The notes under the pieces: generated by a model
Seen by the model: only the letters and a program-made list of their open reading frames with translations
The model's database searches: none
What the model was told of the DNA's origin: nothing
Source: Anderseniella sp. Alg231-50
GTDB lineage: Bacteria > Pseudomonadota > Alphaproteobacteria > Rhizobiales > Aestuariivirgaceae
Direction of reading: 5' to 3'
Length of the DNA: 64,000 nucleotides
Assembly: GCF_900149695.1 (NCBI RefSeq)
Contig: NZ_LT703003.1
Span: 992,001-1,056,000, forward strand
Shown: piece by piece, positions 16,318 through 26,027 of the stretch
How positions within the stretch are numbered: position 1 is the first letter of the stretch
How the letters are laid out: the number at the start of each line of letters is the position of its first letter
Program-made: the position numbers and the translations under genes

Positions 16318-17845
16318 CCGCTAGCTGAAAACTCGCCAGTTTCTGGCGATAGCTGAGGGCTTCCGCCACGTTCAGGCGGGTGACCGTCTCCTCACCATCA
16401 AGGTCGGCCAGGGTTCTGGCCAGCCGCAGCACCCGGTGATAGCCGCGCGCCGACAGGTTCATGGCGTTGGCGGCGTCCTGCAGCAGGACCAGCCCTTGAG
16501 CGTCCGGACGGGCCACCTCTTCCAGCAAGGCGCCGTCCAGCCGGGCATTGGTCCGCAGTGTCGCCAGGCCCAGATTGTCGAACCTTGCAGCCTGTATGGC
16601 GCGCGCGCCGGCCACGCGGGCTGCAATATCCGCAGAGCCTTCGGCAGGCGGCGGCAAGGTCAGGTCTGAGGCACGCACGGCGGCCAGTTCGATCTGTATG
16701 TCGATGCGGTCCAGCAGCGGGCCTGAAATGCGCGCCTGATAATCGATGGCGCATTTCGCACCGCGCTTGCAGACATGGCCGGGTTCACCGGCCATACCGC
16801 ACTTGCACGGGTTCATGGCGGCGACCAGCTGGAAACGGGCAGGATAGGTAATGTGGTGATTGGCGCGTGCGACCACGGCCTCGCCGGTTTCCATGGGCTG
16901 GCGCAGTGCCTCAAGCGCGCGCGGCTGAAACTCCGGCAGTTCGTCCAGAAACAGGATACCGTTGTGGGCCAGCACCATTTCACCGGGCAAGGCGCGATGG
17001 CCGCCGCCGATCAGGGCGGCCTGCGATGCTGAATGATGCGGGTTGCGGTAGGGCCTGAGCGTCGACACGCCACGGGACCGCAATTCACCGGCGACAGAGG
17101 CAATGGTCGAGACCTCCAGCATCTCCGGCGCATCCATTGGCGGCAGTATCGACGGCAGGCGCGAGGCCAGCATTGACTTGCCGGCGCCTGGCGGACCTAC
17201 CATCAGCATATGGTGGCCTCCGGCAGCGGCAACCTCCAGGGCGCGCTTTGCAGTTTCCTGGCCTTTGACATCGCGGAAGTCGGCAAGGTCGCCACCGGCC
17301 TCGGCAATACCCGGCTTCGGCCTCGACAAAACTTGTGTGCCCTTCATGTGATTAAGCACCTGGACCAGCGAATTGACCGCCAGTATGTCCATGTCGTCCG
17401 ATGCCCAGGCGGCTTCCGGGCCGCACGCCTTGGGACAGATCAGCCCGAGATCGCGGGCATTGGCCGCCATTGCCGCCGGCAATGCGCCGGATACCGGTTC
17501 TACCGAGCCGTCAAGCGACAGCTCGCCCAGCACCACATAGCGACTGATGAAGTCTGCCGGCAACAACCCCATGGCCGCCATCAGGGCAATGGCAATCGGC
17601 AGGTCAAAATGACTGCCCTCCTTGGGCAGATCGGCCGGCGCCAGGTTGACGGTAATGCGCCTGGCCGGCATGGCAAGCCCGATGGCAGACAGGGCCGCAC
17701 GCACCCGTTCCTTGCTTTCGGCAACCGCCTTGTCACCCAGGCCCACAATGGAAAACGCCACCATGCCGGACGCCATGTGCACCTGCACATCGACCGGCAC
17801 GGCCTCAATGCCCTTGAACGCAACTGTCGCGACACGCGATACCAT
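16313..17845 (-). CDS. comM: ComM/YifB-family Mg-chelatase-like AAA+ ATPase
   Basis: 510-residue protein of the YifB/ComM family. In naturally competent bacteria ComM is a hexameric helicase aiding branch migration of incoming DNA; in others the role is unclear. The N-terminus (MVSRVATVAFKGIEAVPVDVQ) is followed by a Lon-S5-like ChlI domain. The Walker A GPPGAGKSMLASRL is near residue 218 and LFLDELPEF is the Walker B. A cysteine set (CKCGMAGEPGHVCKRG) and a C-terminal Mg_chelatase_C helical domain follow. It is full length. The stop codon lies in repeat copy D. No competence genes are adjacent. Confidence 0.94.
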   Translation of the reverse strand: MVSRVATVAFKGIEAVPVDVQVHMASGMVAFSIVGLGDKAVAESKERVRAALSAIGLAMPARRITVNLAPADLPKEGSHFDLPIAIALMAAMGLLPADFISRYVVLGELSLDGSVEPVSGALPAAMAANARDLGLICPKACGPEAAWASDDMDILAVNSLVQVLNHMKGTQVLSRPKPGIAEAGGDLADFRDVKGQETAKRALEVAAAGGHHMLMVGPPGAGKSMLASRLPSILPPMDAPEMLEVSTIASVAGELRSRGVSTLRPYRNPHHSASQAALIGGGHRALPGEMVLAHNGILFLDELPEFQPRALEALRQPMETGEAVVARANHHITYPARFQLVAAMNPCKCGMAGEPGHVCKRGAKCAIDYQARISGPLLDRIDIQIELAAVRASDLTLPPPAEGSADIAARVAGARAIQAARFDNLGLATLRTNARLDGALLEEVARPDAQGLVLLQDAANAMNLSARGYHRVLRLARTLADLDGEETVTRLNVAEALSYRQKLASFQLAA

Positions 17846-17926
17846 GGGAGGTGCCCCTTATTGTCTCTCGATCAGCATACAGGCACAAATACTACCGTCA
17901 AGAACATTTAGGGAACACGTAGATTG

Positions 17927-18469
17927 TCACTCTGCAATCCCGGCTTCTGGCCGTCGCAGATAGGCGAACATGTGATTTACGTAGTCAGCCTTGCCAAGCT
18001 CGACGCCCTGGTGCCGCATGATGGCGTAGGCCGTCACCGCATGAAAATAGAACTGGGCCAGCGCCCAGTCCCTCACATACTGGAAACCGGTCAGATCGAA
18101 CGTCATGCCGTCGGCCAGCACTATTTCGATTTGGCGGTCTTCGGCACCTTCGAAATCGGCTTCAGAAACCTCATCCAGGAGCGCAAGCGTGTCTGCGATC
18201 AGCGATTTCAGCTGGTCGAGTGAAACAGCTTCATCTTCAGGTTCCGGAACATGCCTGTCCGTCAGCCGGCGTATTACTTCACGCGCCTGAATACAGATAA
18301 ACCGCACCTGATCGGAAAGCGGGTTCATATCCGGCGCAAGCCGGGCCGCCAGGAAATCCGCCTCGGAAACATCCGCTGCAATCGCCCATGCCGCCCCCTT
18401 TTCCAATTGCGCGGAAAGCCCGCGCAACATCTGCGCGTAGCCGGGAACAACAAGCGTATGAAGTGACAT
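17927..18469 (-). CDS. DUF1993 family protein
   Basis: 180-residue soluble protein of the DUF1993 family (MSLHTLVVPGYAQMLRGLSAQLEKG, later DFLAARLAPDMNPLSDQVRF and FYFHAVTAYAIMRHQGVELGK). The fold is expected to be a four-helix DinB-like bundle, and the conserved His in FYFHAVTAY fits that. The biochemical function is unknown. The ATG at 18467-18469 is the family start; the 20 upstream codons in frame are probably untranslated. It is monocistronic between comM and gshB on the same strand. Confidence 0.85.
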   Translation of the reverse strand: MSLHTLVVPGYAQMLRGLSAQLEKGAAWAIAADVSEADFLAARLAPDMNPLSDQVRFICIQAREVIRRLTDRHVPEPEDEAVSLDQLKSLIADTLALLDEVSEADFEGAEDRQIEIVLADGMTFDLTGFQYVRDWALAQFYFHAVTAYAIMRHQGVELGKADYVNHMFAYLRRPEAGIAE

Positions 18470-18579
18470 GATACCTCTCAACGGACCGGTAGACCAACAA
18501 ACTGAACTGCCAAGGACGTGATATAACATCCTTGTACAGAATTCTACCGTGACGGTGGCACCAGGCCTTGCAACCCGAA

Positions 18580-19521
18580 CTATCCGCGGCGCGCCTCAAC
18601 AGCATCCATCACAAGTGCTGCAATATCGGCGCCGCCGAATTTCTTGACTTCGCGAATGCCGGTCGGCGAGGTGACGTTGATTTCGGTCATGTAGTCGCCG
18701 ATGACATCGATGCCAACAAAGATCAGGCCGCGCTTTTTCAGGTCAGGGCCGATGCGGGCGCAGATCTCGCGTTCGCGATCGGTCAACTCGGTCGGTTCCG
18801 GCCTGCCGCCCACGTGCATATTGGAGCGGGTTTCACCGGCTGCCGGCACCCGGTTGATGGCGCCGACCGGCTCGCCGTCGACGAGGATGATGCGCTTGTC
18901 GCCCTGTTTCACATCAGACAGGTATTGCTGGGCGATGAACGGTTCGCGGAACGACTGGGTGAACATTTCCATCAGCGAGGCAAAATTCTCATCGCCATGG
19001 GCGAGGCGAAACACCCCTGCGCCGCCATTGCCGTACAGCGGTTTCAGAATGATGTCGCCGTATTCATCGCGGAAGTCCGACAGGCGCTGCGGATCACGCG
19101 AAATCAGCGTCGGCGGGATGAATTCGTTGTACTGCAGCACATAGAGCTTTTCCGGCGCATTGCGCACTTCGGCCGGATCATTGACCACCAGCGTCTTCGG
19201 ATGAATGGCCTCGAGCATGTGGGTATAGGTGATGTAGTTCATGTCGAACGGCGGGTCCTGGCGCATCAGCACCGCGTCATACTCGTCCAGCTGAACGTTA
19301 CGGTTTTCCGATTTCTCGAAGTGGCTGCCGGCCTCGTCGCGCACTTTCACATCCGCACCGGTGGCAGACAGCTTGCCGGCGCGCAGCGCCAGGGTGTCGG
19401 CATGATATTCAAACAGCTGATGGCCGCGCGCTTGCGCTTCCAGCATGAGGGCGAACGTGGAATCACCGGCAACATCGATGGCCTCGATGGGATCCATCTG
19501 AACTGCAATCTTGAGCGTCAT
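18580..19521 (-). CDS. gshB: Glutathione synthetase
   Basis: ATP-grasp enzyme joining gamma-glutamylcysteine and glycine, the last step of glutathione synthesis. At 313 aa it has the normal length. N-terminal [21 protein letters not shown] is the family signature. [34 protein letters not shown] and [20 protein letters not shown] mark the substrate loop, ATP-grasp lid and metal-binding residues. It follows yraN by 22 bp on the same strand, giving an rsmI-yraN-gshB operon that is widespread in alphaproteobacteria. Confidence 0.97.
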   Translation of the reverse strand: MTLKIAVQMDPIEAIDVAGDSTFALMLEAQARGHQLFEYHADTLALRAGKLSATGADVKVRDEAGSHFEKSENRNVQLDEYDAVLMRQDPPFDMNYITYTHMLEAIHPKTLVVNDPAEVRNAPEKLYVLQYNEFIPPTLISRDPQRLSDFRDEYGDIILKPLYGNGGAGVFRLAHGDENFASLMEMFTQSFREPFIAQQYLSDVKQGDKRIILVDGEPVGAINRVPAAGETRSNMHVGGRPEPTELTDREREICARIGPDLKKRGLIFVGIDVIGDYMTEINVTSPTGIREVKKFGGADIAALVMDAVEARRG

Positions 19522-19543
19522 GAATTTTCAAACTCCAGGCTTT

Positions 19544-19936
19544 TTATTGATCATCCGCTGCGAACGCATTGGCGATGTGCTGCGGCCACTGGTACGGCGT
19601 CACCAATACGATGTCAAAGCGGCAATCGCATTGCGCCGCGTCCGGGTTTGCCGCCAACCAGTGACGGGCTGCCTGGACGATGCGGCGACGCTGATGGGCC
19701 CCGAGAGAGGCCAGTGCTTCATCGGCATGGCTGCGCGCCTTGACCTCGACAAAGGCAACCGCAGACCCGCGCCGGGCGATCAGGTCGATTTCACCTGCCG
19801 GTGATTTCCAGCGTTGCGCGCAAATCCGGTAGCCCTTCAGGCGCAGCAGCATCGCGGCCTTGGCTTCCGCCATGCGGCCAAGGCGTTCAGCCTGCTGCCG
19901 GCGCGCGGCGGGCTTTGTGGCGGGTGGCCTTGTCAT
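19544..19936 (-). CDS. yraN: YraN-family (UPF0102) endonuclease-like protein
   Basis: 130-residue member of UPF0102 with a PD-(D/E)XK nuclease-like core: GEIDLIARRG followed by AFVEVKAR, then HQRRRIVQAARHWLA. The function is not firmly established. The start is the ATG at 19934-19936, which overlaps the rsmI stop by 4 bp (translational coupling). The frame is open upstream but that part lies inside rsmI. The conserved rsmI-yraN pairing supports the call. Confidence 0.93.
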   Translation of the reverse strand: MTRPPATKPAARRQQAERLGRMAEAKAAMLLRLKGYRICAQRWKSPAGEIDLIARRGSAVAFVEVKARSHADEALASLGAHQRRRIVQAARHWLAANPDAAQCDCRFDIVLVTPYQWPQHIANAFAADDQ

Positions 19937-20832
19937 GCGCCCCCGTTTTTCAGGGATACCGCCAGATCGTAGAGGGCGGCCTTGGGCCGGCCGGTCTGCT
20001 TTGCCAGGATGGTTGCCGCCTTGCTGGCGGGATGGTCGCGCAACAGGTCCGACAGCCGGGCACACAGGTCTTCATCAGACAGGTCACCTTCGCCCTCCGG
20101 CGGTCCGATGACAATGCTGATTTCACCCTTGAGCGCAGGCCTGCCGGACAGCTGCGCCAGAATGCCGGCAGCGTCACCACGCAAGACTTCCTGGTGCAGT
20201 TTGGTCATTTCGCGGGCCACCGCCACCGGACGGGTGCCCATGACTTCGGCAATGCTTTTGAGGCTGGAGACTATCCTGGTCGCGCTTTCAAACAGCAACA
20301 GCGTGGCGGGGATTTTGGACAGCTCCTGCAACTGGCGCTGCCTGGCGCCCTGCTTGGCCGAAAGGAAGCCTGCAAACAGAAACCGGTCACTGGGCAGGCC
20401 GGACAGGGCCAGTGCGGTTACCGGCGCGGTCGGGCCGGGTACAACGTCCACCGCGATATCGTGCTCGACACAGTCGCGGACCAGCTTGTAGCCCGGGTCC
20501 GACACCATCGGCATGCCGGCATCAGACACCAGCGCAATGGCGGCACCTGCACCCAGCTGTTCCAGCAACATGGGCCGGATACTGGCCGCGTTATGGTCAT
20601 GATAAGGCTTTAGTCGTGTTCCAATGGAATAGCGCTGCAACAGCCTGCTTGTGATTCTGGTATCCTCGCACAGCACGATGTCTGCAGCAGCCAGAACAGC
20701 GAGAGACCGCAAGCTTACATCAGCCAGATTACCCAGCGGGGTGGCAACAAGATGCAGACCCGCAGTCAGTGCAGGAGCCTGAAATTCGTGATCCTGAATA
20801 GTGTAGGTCGGGCTGGTTGTCTGAATACGCAT
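19933..20832 (-). CDS. rsmI: 16S rRNA (cytidine1402-2'-O)-methyltransferase RsmI
   Basis: SAM-dependent methyltransferase of the tetrapyrrole-methylase fold, modifying C1402 in the decoding centre of 16S rRNA. 299 aa. Visible motifs are LVATPLGNLADVSLRSL, LCEDTRITSRLL, LVSDAGMPMVSDPG and LSGLPSDRFLFAGFLS. The start is the ATG at 20830-20832 (MRIQTTSPTYTIQDHEF). The frame stays open for 247 more codons into the divergent region and the antisense of the lipoprotein gene, which I treat as non-coding. It overlaps yraN by 4 bp. Confidence 0.96.
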   Translation of the reverse strand: MRIQTTSPTYTIQDHEFQAPALTAGLHLVATPLGNLADVSLRSLAVLAAADIVLCEDTRITSRLLQRYSIGTRLKPYHDHNAASIRPMLLEQLGAGAAIALVSDAGMPMVSDPGYKLVRDCVEHDIAVDVVPGPTAPVTALALSGLPSDRFLFAGFLSAKQGARQRQLQELSKIPATLLLFESATRIVSSLKSIAEVMGTRPVAVAREMTKLHQEVLRGDAAGILAQLSGRPALKGEISIVIGPPEGEGDLSDEDLCARLSDLLRDHPASKAATILAKQTGRPKAALYDLAVSLKNGGA

Positions 20833-20958
20833 GTTTTTTAAGGATGGTGAAAGTTTGAAACGAGCCGCAAAAATGGCTAAAGCTAAGATTAGAAACTGGA
20901 TCGCAGAGGTCCGGGCCAACTTTCTTTCGACTATTTGCCCGGTCGATGTGGGGACATC

Positions 20959-22203
20959 ATGATCACTGTACTGCCTCGACGCAACTCGATTGCACGCCGG
21001 ATTGTCACGCTGGCAGCCATGCTGATGACGGTGCTGCTGGTTTCTGCCTGCTCCACCGGCGGGGTCAGTGTCGGCAGCCTGTTCTCCGATGACAAGCCGG
21101 AGGCCGGCAACACCGGACAGCAGGCACAGGGTACCTCGCCGTTCGGCGCTGCCCCCGGCGGCCCGGTCAAGGTTGCAATCCTGTTGCCGCTGTCGGCACC
21201 GGGGCAGACGGCATCGATCGGCAAGGCACTGAAAAACGCCGCAGAAGCCGCCCTGCTTGATTCCGGCAGCCAGAACATCCAGCTGATCACCAAGGACACC
21301 CAGGGCAATGCCGACGGCGCCCGCTCGGCCGCCAATGCCGCGCTCAATGAGGGCGCGACACTGATACTGGGTCCGTTGCTGTCGGCCGAGGTGCAGGCCA
21401 TATCTCCCATTGCGCGCCAGCGAAATGTATCGGTCATCGCGTTTTCCTCGGTTGCCGGGGTTGCAGGTAACGGCGTCTACCTGATGAGCTTCCTGCCCAG
21501 CGAGGAAGTGTCCAACCTGGTGCGTTATGCCGCCACGCAGGGCATTCGCAACATCGCTGCCATGGTGCCGCAAAGCGCCTATGGCGGCAGTGCGGAAAAT
21601 GCCCTGAACCAGGCGGCGGCGGCCAATGGCGCGAAAATCGTGGCGCTCGACAGGTATCCGCGCTCGGCAACCGGTGTTGCCAGTACCAGCAAGGCGGTTG
21701 CCGGCAAGATCGCCAACTCCACCAATAACATCCAGGGACTGTTCCTGCCGGAAGGCGGTTCGATGCTGGCCAATGCTGCCAACGGGCTGGGCGCTGCAGG
21801 CGTTACATCCGGCAAGGTCCGCATGCTGGGAACGGGCCTGTGGGACGAGCGCTCCACATCCAACGTGAAACTGGTCAGTGGCGGCTGGTATGCCGGCGTG
21901 TCACCGGACCTGATTGCACGCTTCTCCGGCCGCTATCAAAAAGCCTACGGAAACACGCCGCCAAGGCTTGCCAGCCTGGCCTATGATGCGGTCAGTCTCG
22001 CGGTCATCGTGACCAGGAACGCGCCCGGCGGCCGTGCATCTGCGCAAGACATCACCAATCCGGAAGGCTTCAAGGGGGTCAACGGCCTGTTCCGCTTCCG
22101 CCGCAACGGTCTGGTGGAACGTGGCCTGTCCATCCTGGAAGTAACGCCGACCGGGCCGCGTGAGGTTTCACCCGCACCTGACCGGTTCAGCGCAGCGTTT
22201 TAA
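20959..22203 (+). CDS. Penicillin-binding protein activator-like lipoprotein (LppC/LpoA)
   Basis: Periplasmic lipoprotein of the LppC/LpoA family with a type-1 periplasmic-binding-protein fold (Peripla_BP_6). In enterobacteria LpoA activates PBP1a from the outer membrane; the alphaproteobacterial homologues are annotated by similarity. The signal peptide ends in a lipobox LVSAC with lipidated Cys31. The mature part runs KVAILLPLSAPGQTASIGKAL, LGPLLSAEVQAISPIA, IAFSSVAGVAG and LASLAYDAVSLAV. The ATG at 20959 has GGGG upstream and leaves a proper signal peptide. It diverges from rsmI, a conserved arrangement. Its 3' end overlaps the convergent hemW end by 17 bp. Confidence 0.9.
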   Translation: MITVLPRRNSIARRIVTLAAMLMTVLLVSACSTGGVSVGSLFSDDKPEAGNTGQQAQGTSPFGAAPGGPVKVAILLPLSAPGQTASIGKALKNAAEAALLDSGSQNIQLITKDTQGNADGARSAANAALNEGATLILGPLLSAEVQAISPIARQRNVSVIAFSSVAGVAGNGVYLMSFLPSEEVSNLVRYAATQGIRNIAAMVPQSAYGGSAENALNQAAAANGAKIVALDRYPRSATGVASTSKAVAGKIANSTNNIQGLFLPEGGSMLANAANGLGAAGVTSGKVRMLGTGLWDERSTSNVKLVSGGWYAGVSPDLIARFSGRYQKAYGNTPPRLASLAYDAVSLAVIVTRNAPGGRASAQDITNPEGFKGVNGLFRFRRNGLVERGLSILEVTPTGPREVSPAPDRFSAAF

Positions 22204-23353
22204 CCGCAATATACTCTATGACTGAATTCAGCACCTGACGCCCCGCAGGCGTGGCAACAATGCTGTCCTCGTCCTGCATCAGGCACACCAGGCCGTCTGC
22301 AACCAGGTGGTCAAGTTGTGACCTGTCGAGGCGCCTGCCGCTCATCCGTTCAATGCGCCTCAGGCTGACGCCTTGCGTGGTGCGCATCCCCATCAACAGA
22401 CATTCGTGCGCGGCATCCTCGCCAGCCACCACAGTGTCTTCCACCACACCATTGCGGTCGGCTGAAACACTGCCCAGCCAGGTCTCGGGATGCTTCTCGG
22501 TTGCCAGGGCCCGCCTTGAGCCGTCGTCGGCAACCAGCCTTGAATGGGCGCCCGGCCCGACACCTGCATACTCGCCATAGGTCCAGTACAGCATATTGTG
22601 CCGGCATTCGTGTCCGGTGCGGGCGTGGTTGGAAACCTCGTAGGCCGGAAGACCGGCTGCCGACGTCAGGTCCCGGGTAATCTCATACATCTCGGCTGCA
22701 TGATCTTCGTGCGGTGTCGCCAGCTGGCCCGCCTCGTGCAGCCTGAAGAACGCCGTTTCCGGTTCGATGGTCAACTGGTACAGCGACATGTGGCCTGCCT
22801 GCTCGGCCAATGCCTGCCTGAGTTCGGACTCCCACCGGTCCGGGGTCTGGCCGGGCCGTGCGTAGATCAGGTCAAATGACGTACGCGGGAAAATCCGCGC
22901 CGCCATCTGGAAAGCGGCGAGGCCTTCTTCTACCGAGTGCTGCCTGCCGAGGTATTTGAGGTCAGCCTCGTTGAGTGCCTGGATGCCCACCGACACCCGG
23001 CTTACGCCGGCGCTGCGATAACCGGCGAAATTGGCCGCTTCCGCGCTGGTGGGGTTGGATTCCAGGGTGATTTCCACATCATCGGCCATCGGCCACAGGT
23101 CAGCCACCGTGTCGATGACCTGGCCGACAATGGCAGGAGGCATCAGTGACGGCGTACCGCCGCCGAAAAACACACTTGTTACCGTGCGGCCCGGCGTCTG
23201 GCGAGCAAACCAGCTCAGCTCATCTGCAAGAGCGTCACCGAAGCTGGCCGGGTCGACACCGTGATGGCGGACATGGGAATTGAAATCGCAATACGGGCAC
23301 TTGGCCTTGCAAAACGGCCAGTGAACGTAAATACCCAGATTGCGTTGGGTCAT
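22187..23353 (-). CDS. hemW: Radical SAM heme chaperone HemW
   Basis: 388-residue protein of the HemN-like radical SAM group. The cluster motif is CKAKCPYCDF (Cx3Cx2C) near residues 15-22, followed by VFFGGGTPSLM and ITLESNPTS. HemW binds heme and delivers it to respiratory proteins; the family was formerly annotated as oxygen-independent coproporphyrinogen oxidase. The short N-terminus (MTQRNLGIYVHWPFCKAKCPYC), lacking the extra N-terminal residues of HemN, supports HemW. It is 11 bp downstream of rdgB; rph-rdgB-hemW is a common alphaproteobacterial operon. Confidence 0.94.
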   Translation of the reverse strand: MTQRNLGIYVHWPFCKAKCPYCDFNSHVRHHGVDPASFGDALADELSWFARQTPGRTVTSVFFGGGTPSLMPPAIVGQVIDTVADLWPMADDVEITLESNPTSAEAANFAGYRSAGVSRVSVGIQALNEADLKYLGRQHSVEEGLAAFQMAARIFPRTSFDLIYARPGQTPDRWESELRQALAEQAGHMSLYQLTIEPETAFFRLHEAGQLATPHEDHAAEMYEITRDLTSAAGLPAYEVSNHARTGHECRHNMLYWTYGEYAGVGPGAHSRLVADDGSRRALATEKHPETWLGSVSADRNGVVEDTVVAGEDAAHECLLMGMRTTQGVSLRRIERMSGRRLDRSQLDHLVADGLVCLMQDEDSIVATPAGRQVLNSVIEYIAVKTLR

Positions 23354-23364
23354 TTGGCTTGCAC

Positions 23365-23991
23365 CTAGATTCCGGACGGTGACAGGGCTTCAACAAGCTG
23401 GGCGAAGGCATGGGCGCGATGCGACATGGCATGCTTGGCATCCGGGTCCATTTCCCCGAACGTGATATCGTGACCAGCCGGCTTGAACACCGGATCATAA
23501 CCGAAGCCGTGCTCGCCCCTGGGTGGCCATACCATTTCACCATGCACCTTGCCGGTAAACACCTGTGACGTCCCGCCCGGCAATGCCAGACACAAGGCAC
23601 AGACAAAATGCGCCGAACGGGCTGCCGGTGCCATTGCACCGGCGCTGATCAACTCATCTTCAACCTTGCGCATGGCCACGGCAAAATCCTTGGTCGGCCC
23701 GGCCCAGCGCGCCGAGTAAATGCCCGGCGCCCCGTCAAGTGCGTCGACACAAAGACCTGAATCGTCCGACAGTGCCGCCAGGCCGGATGCGGTCATGGCA
23801 GCTTCCGCCTTCAGGCGGGCATTGCCCTCGAAGGTCGTCTCGGTTTCTTCCGGCTCCGGCAAGTCAAGTTCGCCGGCCGACACCACGTTGAGACCGAGCG
23901 GTGCCAGCAAGGCGGAAATTTCACGCACCTTGCCCTGGTTGTGGCTTGCAACAACCAGCTTGCTGTCCGGAATTTCCAGTTGCATGGTCAA
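23365..23991 (-). CDS. rdgB: dITP/XTP pyrophosphatase RdgB
   Basis: House-cleaning nucleotide pyrophosphatase of the Ham1/RdgB family, hydrolysing dITP and XTP to monophosphates. 208 aa. Motifs: [11 protein letters not shown] near the N-terminus (substrate-binding), [13 protein letters not shown] (metal site), [19 protein letters not shown] and MSHRAHAF at the C-terminus. It overlaps the rph stop by 4 bp (23988-23991), showing coupling. Confidence 0.96.
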   Translation of the reverse strand: MTMQLEIPDSKLVVASHNQGKVREISALLAPLGLNVVSAGELDLPEPEETETTFEGNARLKAEAAMTASGLAALSDDSGLCVDALDGAPGIYSARWAGPTKDFAVAMRKVEDELISAGAMAPAARSAHFVCALCLALPGGTSQVFTGKVHGEMVWPPRGEHGFGYDPVFKPAGHDITFGEMDPDAKHAMSHRAHAFAQLVEALSPSGI

Positions 23992-24701
23992 GCCACGGTT
24001 GCCTTTTGCAGGGCAACCAGCTCGCCGATGCCGTTGGTGGCCAGGTCAAGCAACTTGAGCAGTTCATCCTGCGAGAACGGTACGCCTTCGGCAGTGCCCT
24101 GCACCTCAACGATGCCGCCCGATCCGGTCATGACAAAATTCGCATCGGTTTCAGCGTTTGAATCTTCCGCGTAATCGAGGTCGGCAACCGGCTGGCCCTG
24201 GTAAATCCCGCATGACAGGGCCGCAATGTGATCGGTCAGCGCCGTGGTCTCGATCATGCCCTGCTTGACCATGTGGGCCATGCAATCGTGCAGCGCGACC
24301 CAGGCCCCTGTTATGGACGCCGTGCGCGTGCCGCCGTCGGCCTGGATGACATCGCAGTCCACGGTGATCTGGCGCTCGCCCAGTGCTTCCATGTCGACGA
24401 CCGCGCGCAGTGAGCGCCCGATGAGGCGCTGGATTTCCTGGGTGCGGCCGGACTGCTTGCCGGCGGTCGATTCACGGCGCATGCGGCCGCCGGTCGAGCG
24501 CGGCAGCATGCCGTATTCCGCCGTAACCCAACCCTTGCCGCCACCGCGAAGCCAGGGCGGAACCCGGTCTTCCAGGCTGGCGGTGCACAGAACATGAGTG
24601 TCGCCGAACTTGATCAGGCAAGAGCCTTCTGCATGCAGGGAGAAACCGCGCTCCATGGTAACCTTGCGCAATTCCCCGGTTTTTCTGCCTGATGGCCTCA
24701 T
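23988..24701 (-). CDS. rph: Ribonuclease PH
   Basis: Phosphate-dependent 3'-5' exoribonuclease trimming tRNA 3' ends, 237 aa. The N-terminal [20 protein letters not shown], the [38 protein letters not shown] block and the C-terminal [12 protein letters not shown] are family hallmarks. It starts the rph-rdgB-hemW operon and diverges from hrcA across 183 bp, an arrangement conserved in many alphaproteobacteria. Confidence 0.97.
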   Translation of the reverse strand: MRPSGRKTGELRKVTMERGFSLHAEGSCLIKFGDTHVLCTASLEDRVPPWLRGGGKGWVTAEYGMLPRSTGGRMRRESTAGKQSGRTQEIQRLIGRSLRAVVDMEALGERQITVDCDVIQADGGTRTASITGAWVALHDCMAHMVKQGMIETTALTDHIAALSCGIYQGQPVADLDYAEDSNAETDANFVMTGSGGIVEVQGTAEGVPFSQDELLKLLDLATNGIGELVALQKATVA

Positions 24702-24812
24702 GTAATTTTCCTGACTTTGCTGAATGTCTGATTTGATGGGCGTGGTTTATACCAAAGGAGGATTTTCGCAACGCCAAACAGCCAAAGCGTTCACAACCGC
24801 GTGTGACGGCAA

Positions 24813-24841
24813 TTGACGCTGTCCGGGGTCGCACCTAAGTT
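24813..24841 (+). promoter_or_regulatory. Possible housekeeping promoter of hrcA
   Basis: TTGACG (24813-24818), a 17-bp spacer and TAAGTT form a plausible sigma70-type promoter about 45 bp before the hrcA start. No CIRCE element (TTAGCACTC-N9-GAGTGCTAA) is visible in the divergent rph-hrcA region, so hrcA itself may not be autoregulated here. Confidence 0.3.
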
Positions 24842-24884
24842 CTAGGATATAAGATGATGCAACCTGATCAAAGCCCGGATACCC

Positions 24885-25958
24885 ATGAAAGCCATTGATG
24901 ATCGTCTGACCGAGCTGTCTGTCCTGGACACGCGCTCGCGCGATATTTTCCGGCGTCTGGTGGAAACCTTTCTGGAAACCGGGGGGCCGGTAGGATCGCG
25001 GACTATTTCACGCCACTTGCCGGTCGGCCTGTCGCCGGCGTCGATCCGCAATGTGATGTCCGACCTGGAGCAGGCAGGGCTGATCTATTCGCCTCACACC
25101 AGCGCCGGGCGCATGCCAACGGAAACCGGATTGAGGTTTTTCGTCGATGCGCTGATGGAAGTGGGCCGGCTGACCACTGAAGAACGTTCGCAGATTGATG
25201 CGCAGATTGCCGGCCTCAACCGGGAAAAGACCACCGACGACATCCTGGCTGACGCCACCAACCTGTTGTCCGGACTGTCATCGTGCGCCGGGCTGGTGCT
25301 GTCGAGCAAGGCCAATGCGCGGATGCGGCATATCGAGTTTGTCAGCATCAGCGCTTCGAAGGCGCTTGTCATCATCGTTTCGGATGACGGCAATGTTGAA
25401 AACCGCACCATCGAGGTGCCGCGCGGACTGCCGCCGTCGACGCTGGCGGAGGTCAGCAATTTCCTGAACAGCCGCTGCCAGGGCCTGACCATCAGCGAGC
25501 TCAAGGACCAGTTGGACAGCCAGCTGCAAACAGTTGAACAGGAACTGGACGCGCTGGCGGCCCGCGTTATCGAGGCTGGCCTTGCCGTCTGGTCGGATGA
25601 TGCCGGTGACGGCAAGAAATCGCTTATTGTGCGCGGCCGTTCGCACCTGATCGATGAAGCAGCGCATGTCGATGACATTGAACGCATCCGGAAACTGTTT
25701 GACGATCTTGAAAACAAGAAGGAGGTGATGAATCTCCTGGGCCTTGCCGAAGGCGGCGAAGGCGTGCGGATTTTCATCGGCTCGGAGACCAAACTTTTTT
25801 CCCTGTCAGGGTCATCGCTGGTGGTCGCTCCCTACCATGATGCCAAGGATAATATTGTTGGCGTGCTTGGGGTTGTCGGGCCAACGCGATTGAACTATTC
25901 ACGTATTGTTCCCATGGTGGACTATACAGCGCAGGCAATAGGTCGTCTCATCTCTTGA
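24885..25958 (+). CDS. hrcA: Heat-inducible transcription repressor HrcA
   Basis: Repressor that binds CIRCE operators, classically at groESL. 357 aa. The N-terminal winged helix (LDTRSRDIFRRLVETFLETGGPVGSRTISR, split by family into HTH helices) and SPASIRNVMSDLEQAGLIYSPH are highly conserved. The C-terminal GAF-like HrcA domain contains LGLAEGGEGVRIFIG and GVVGPTRLNYSRIVPMVDY. Its target operator is not in this window, so groESL is presumably elsewhere. grpE follows after 69 bp. Confidence 0.96.
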   Translation: MKAIDDRLTELSVLDTRSRDIFRRLVETFLETGGPVGSRTISRHLPVGLSPASIRNVMSDLEQAGLIYSPHTSAGRMPTETGLRFFVDALMEVGRLTTEERSQIDAQIAGLNREKTTDDILADATNLLSGLSSCAGLVLSSKANARMRHIEFVSISASKALVIIVSDDGNVENRTIEVPRGLPPSTLAEVSNFLNSRCQGLTISELKDQLDSQLQTVEQELDALAARVIEAGLAVWSDDAGDGKKSLIVRGRSHLIDEAAHVDDIERIRKLFDDLENKKEVMNLLGLAEGGEGVRIFIGSETKLFSLSGSSLVVAPYHDAKDNIVGVLGVVGPTRLNYSRIVPMVDYTAQAIGRLIS

Positions 25959-26027
25959 TTCTTGGCGCCGAAAAGCTGATATGCGTTGCATAAATCAGAA
26001 CACTCACGAATTTGCGGATCAAATGCC

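Noticed and set aside
20833-21573. Extended N-terminus of RsmI
   Set aside because: The 247 extra codons are antisense to the lipoprotein gene and its promoter; RsmI homologues begin near 20832.
24702-24884. CIRCE operator upstream of hrcA
   Set aside because: No TTAGCACTC-N9-GAGTGCTAA match or near match could be read in the divergent region.
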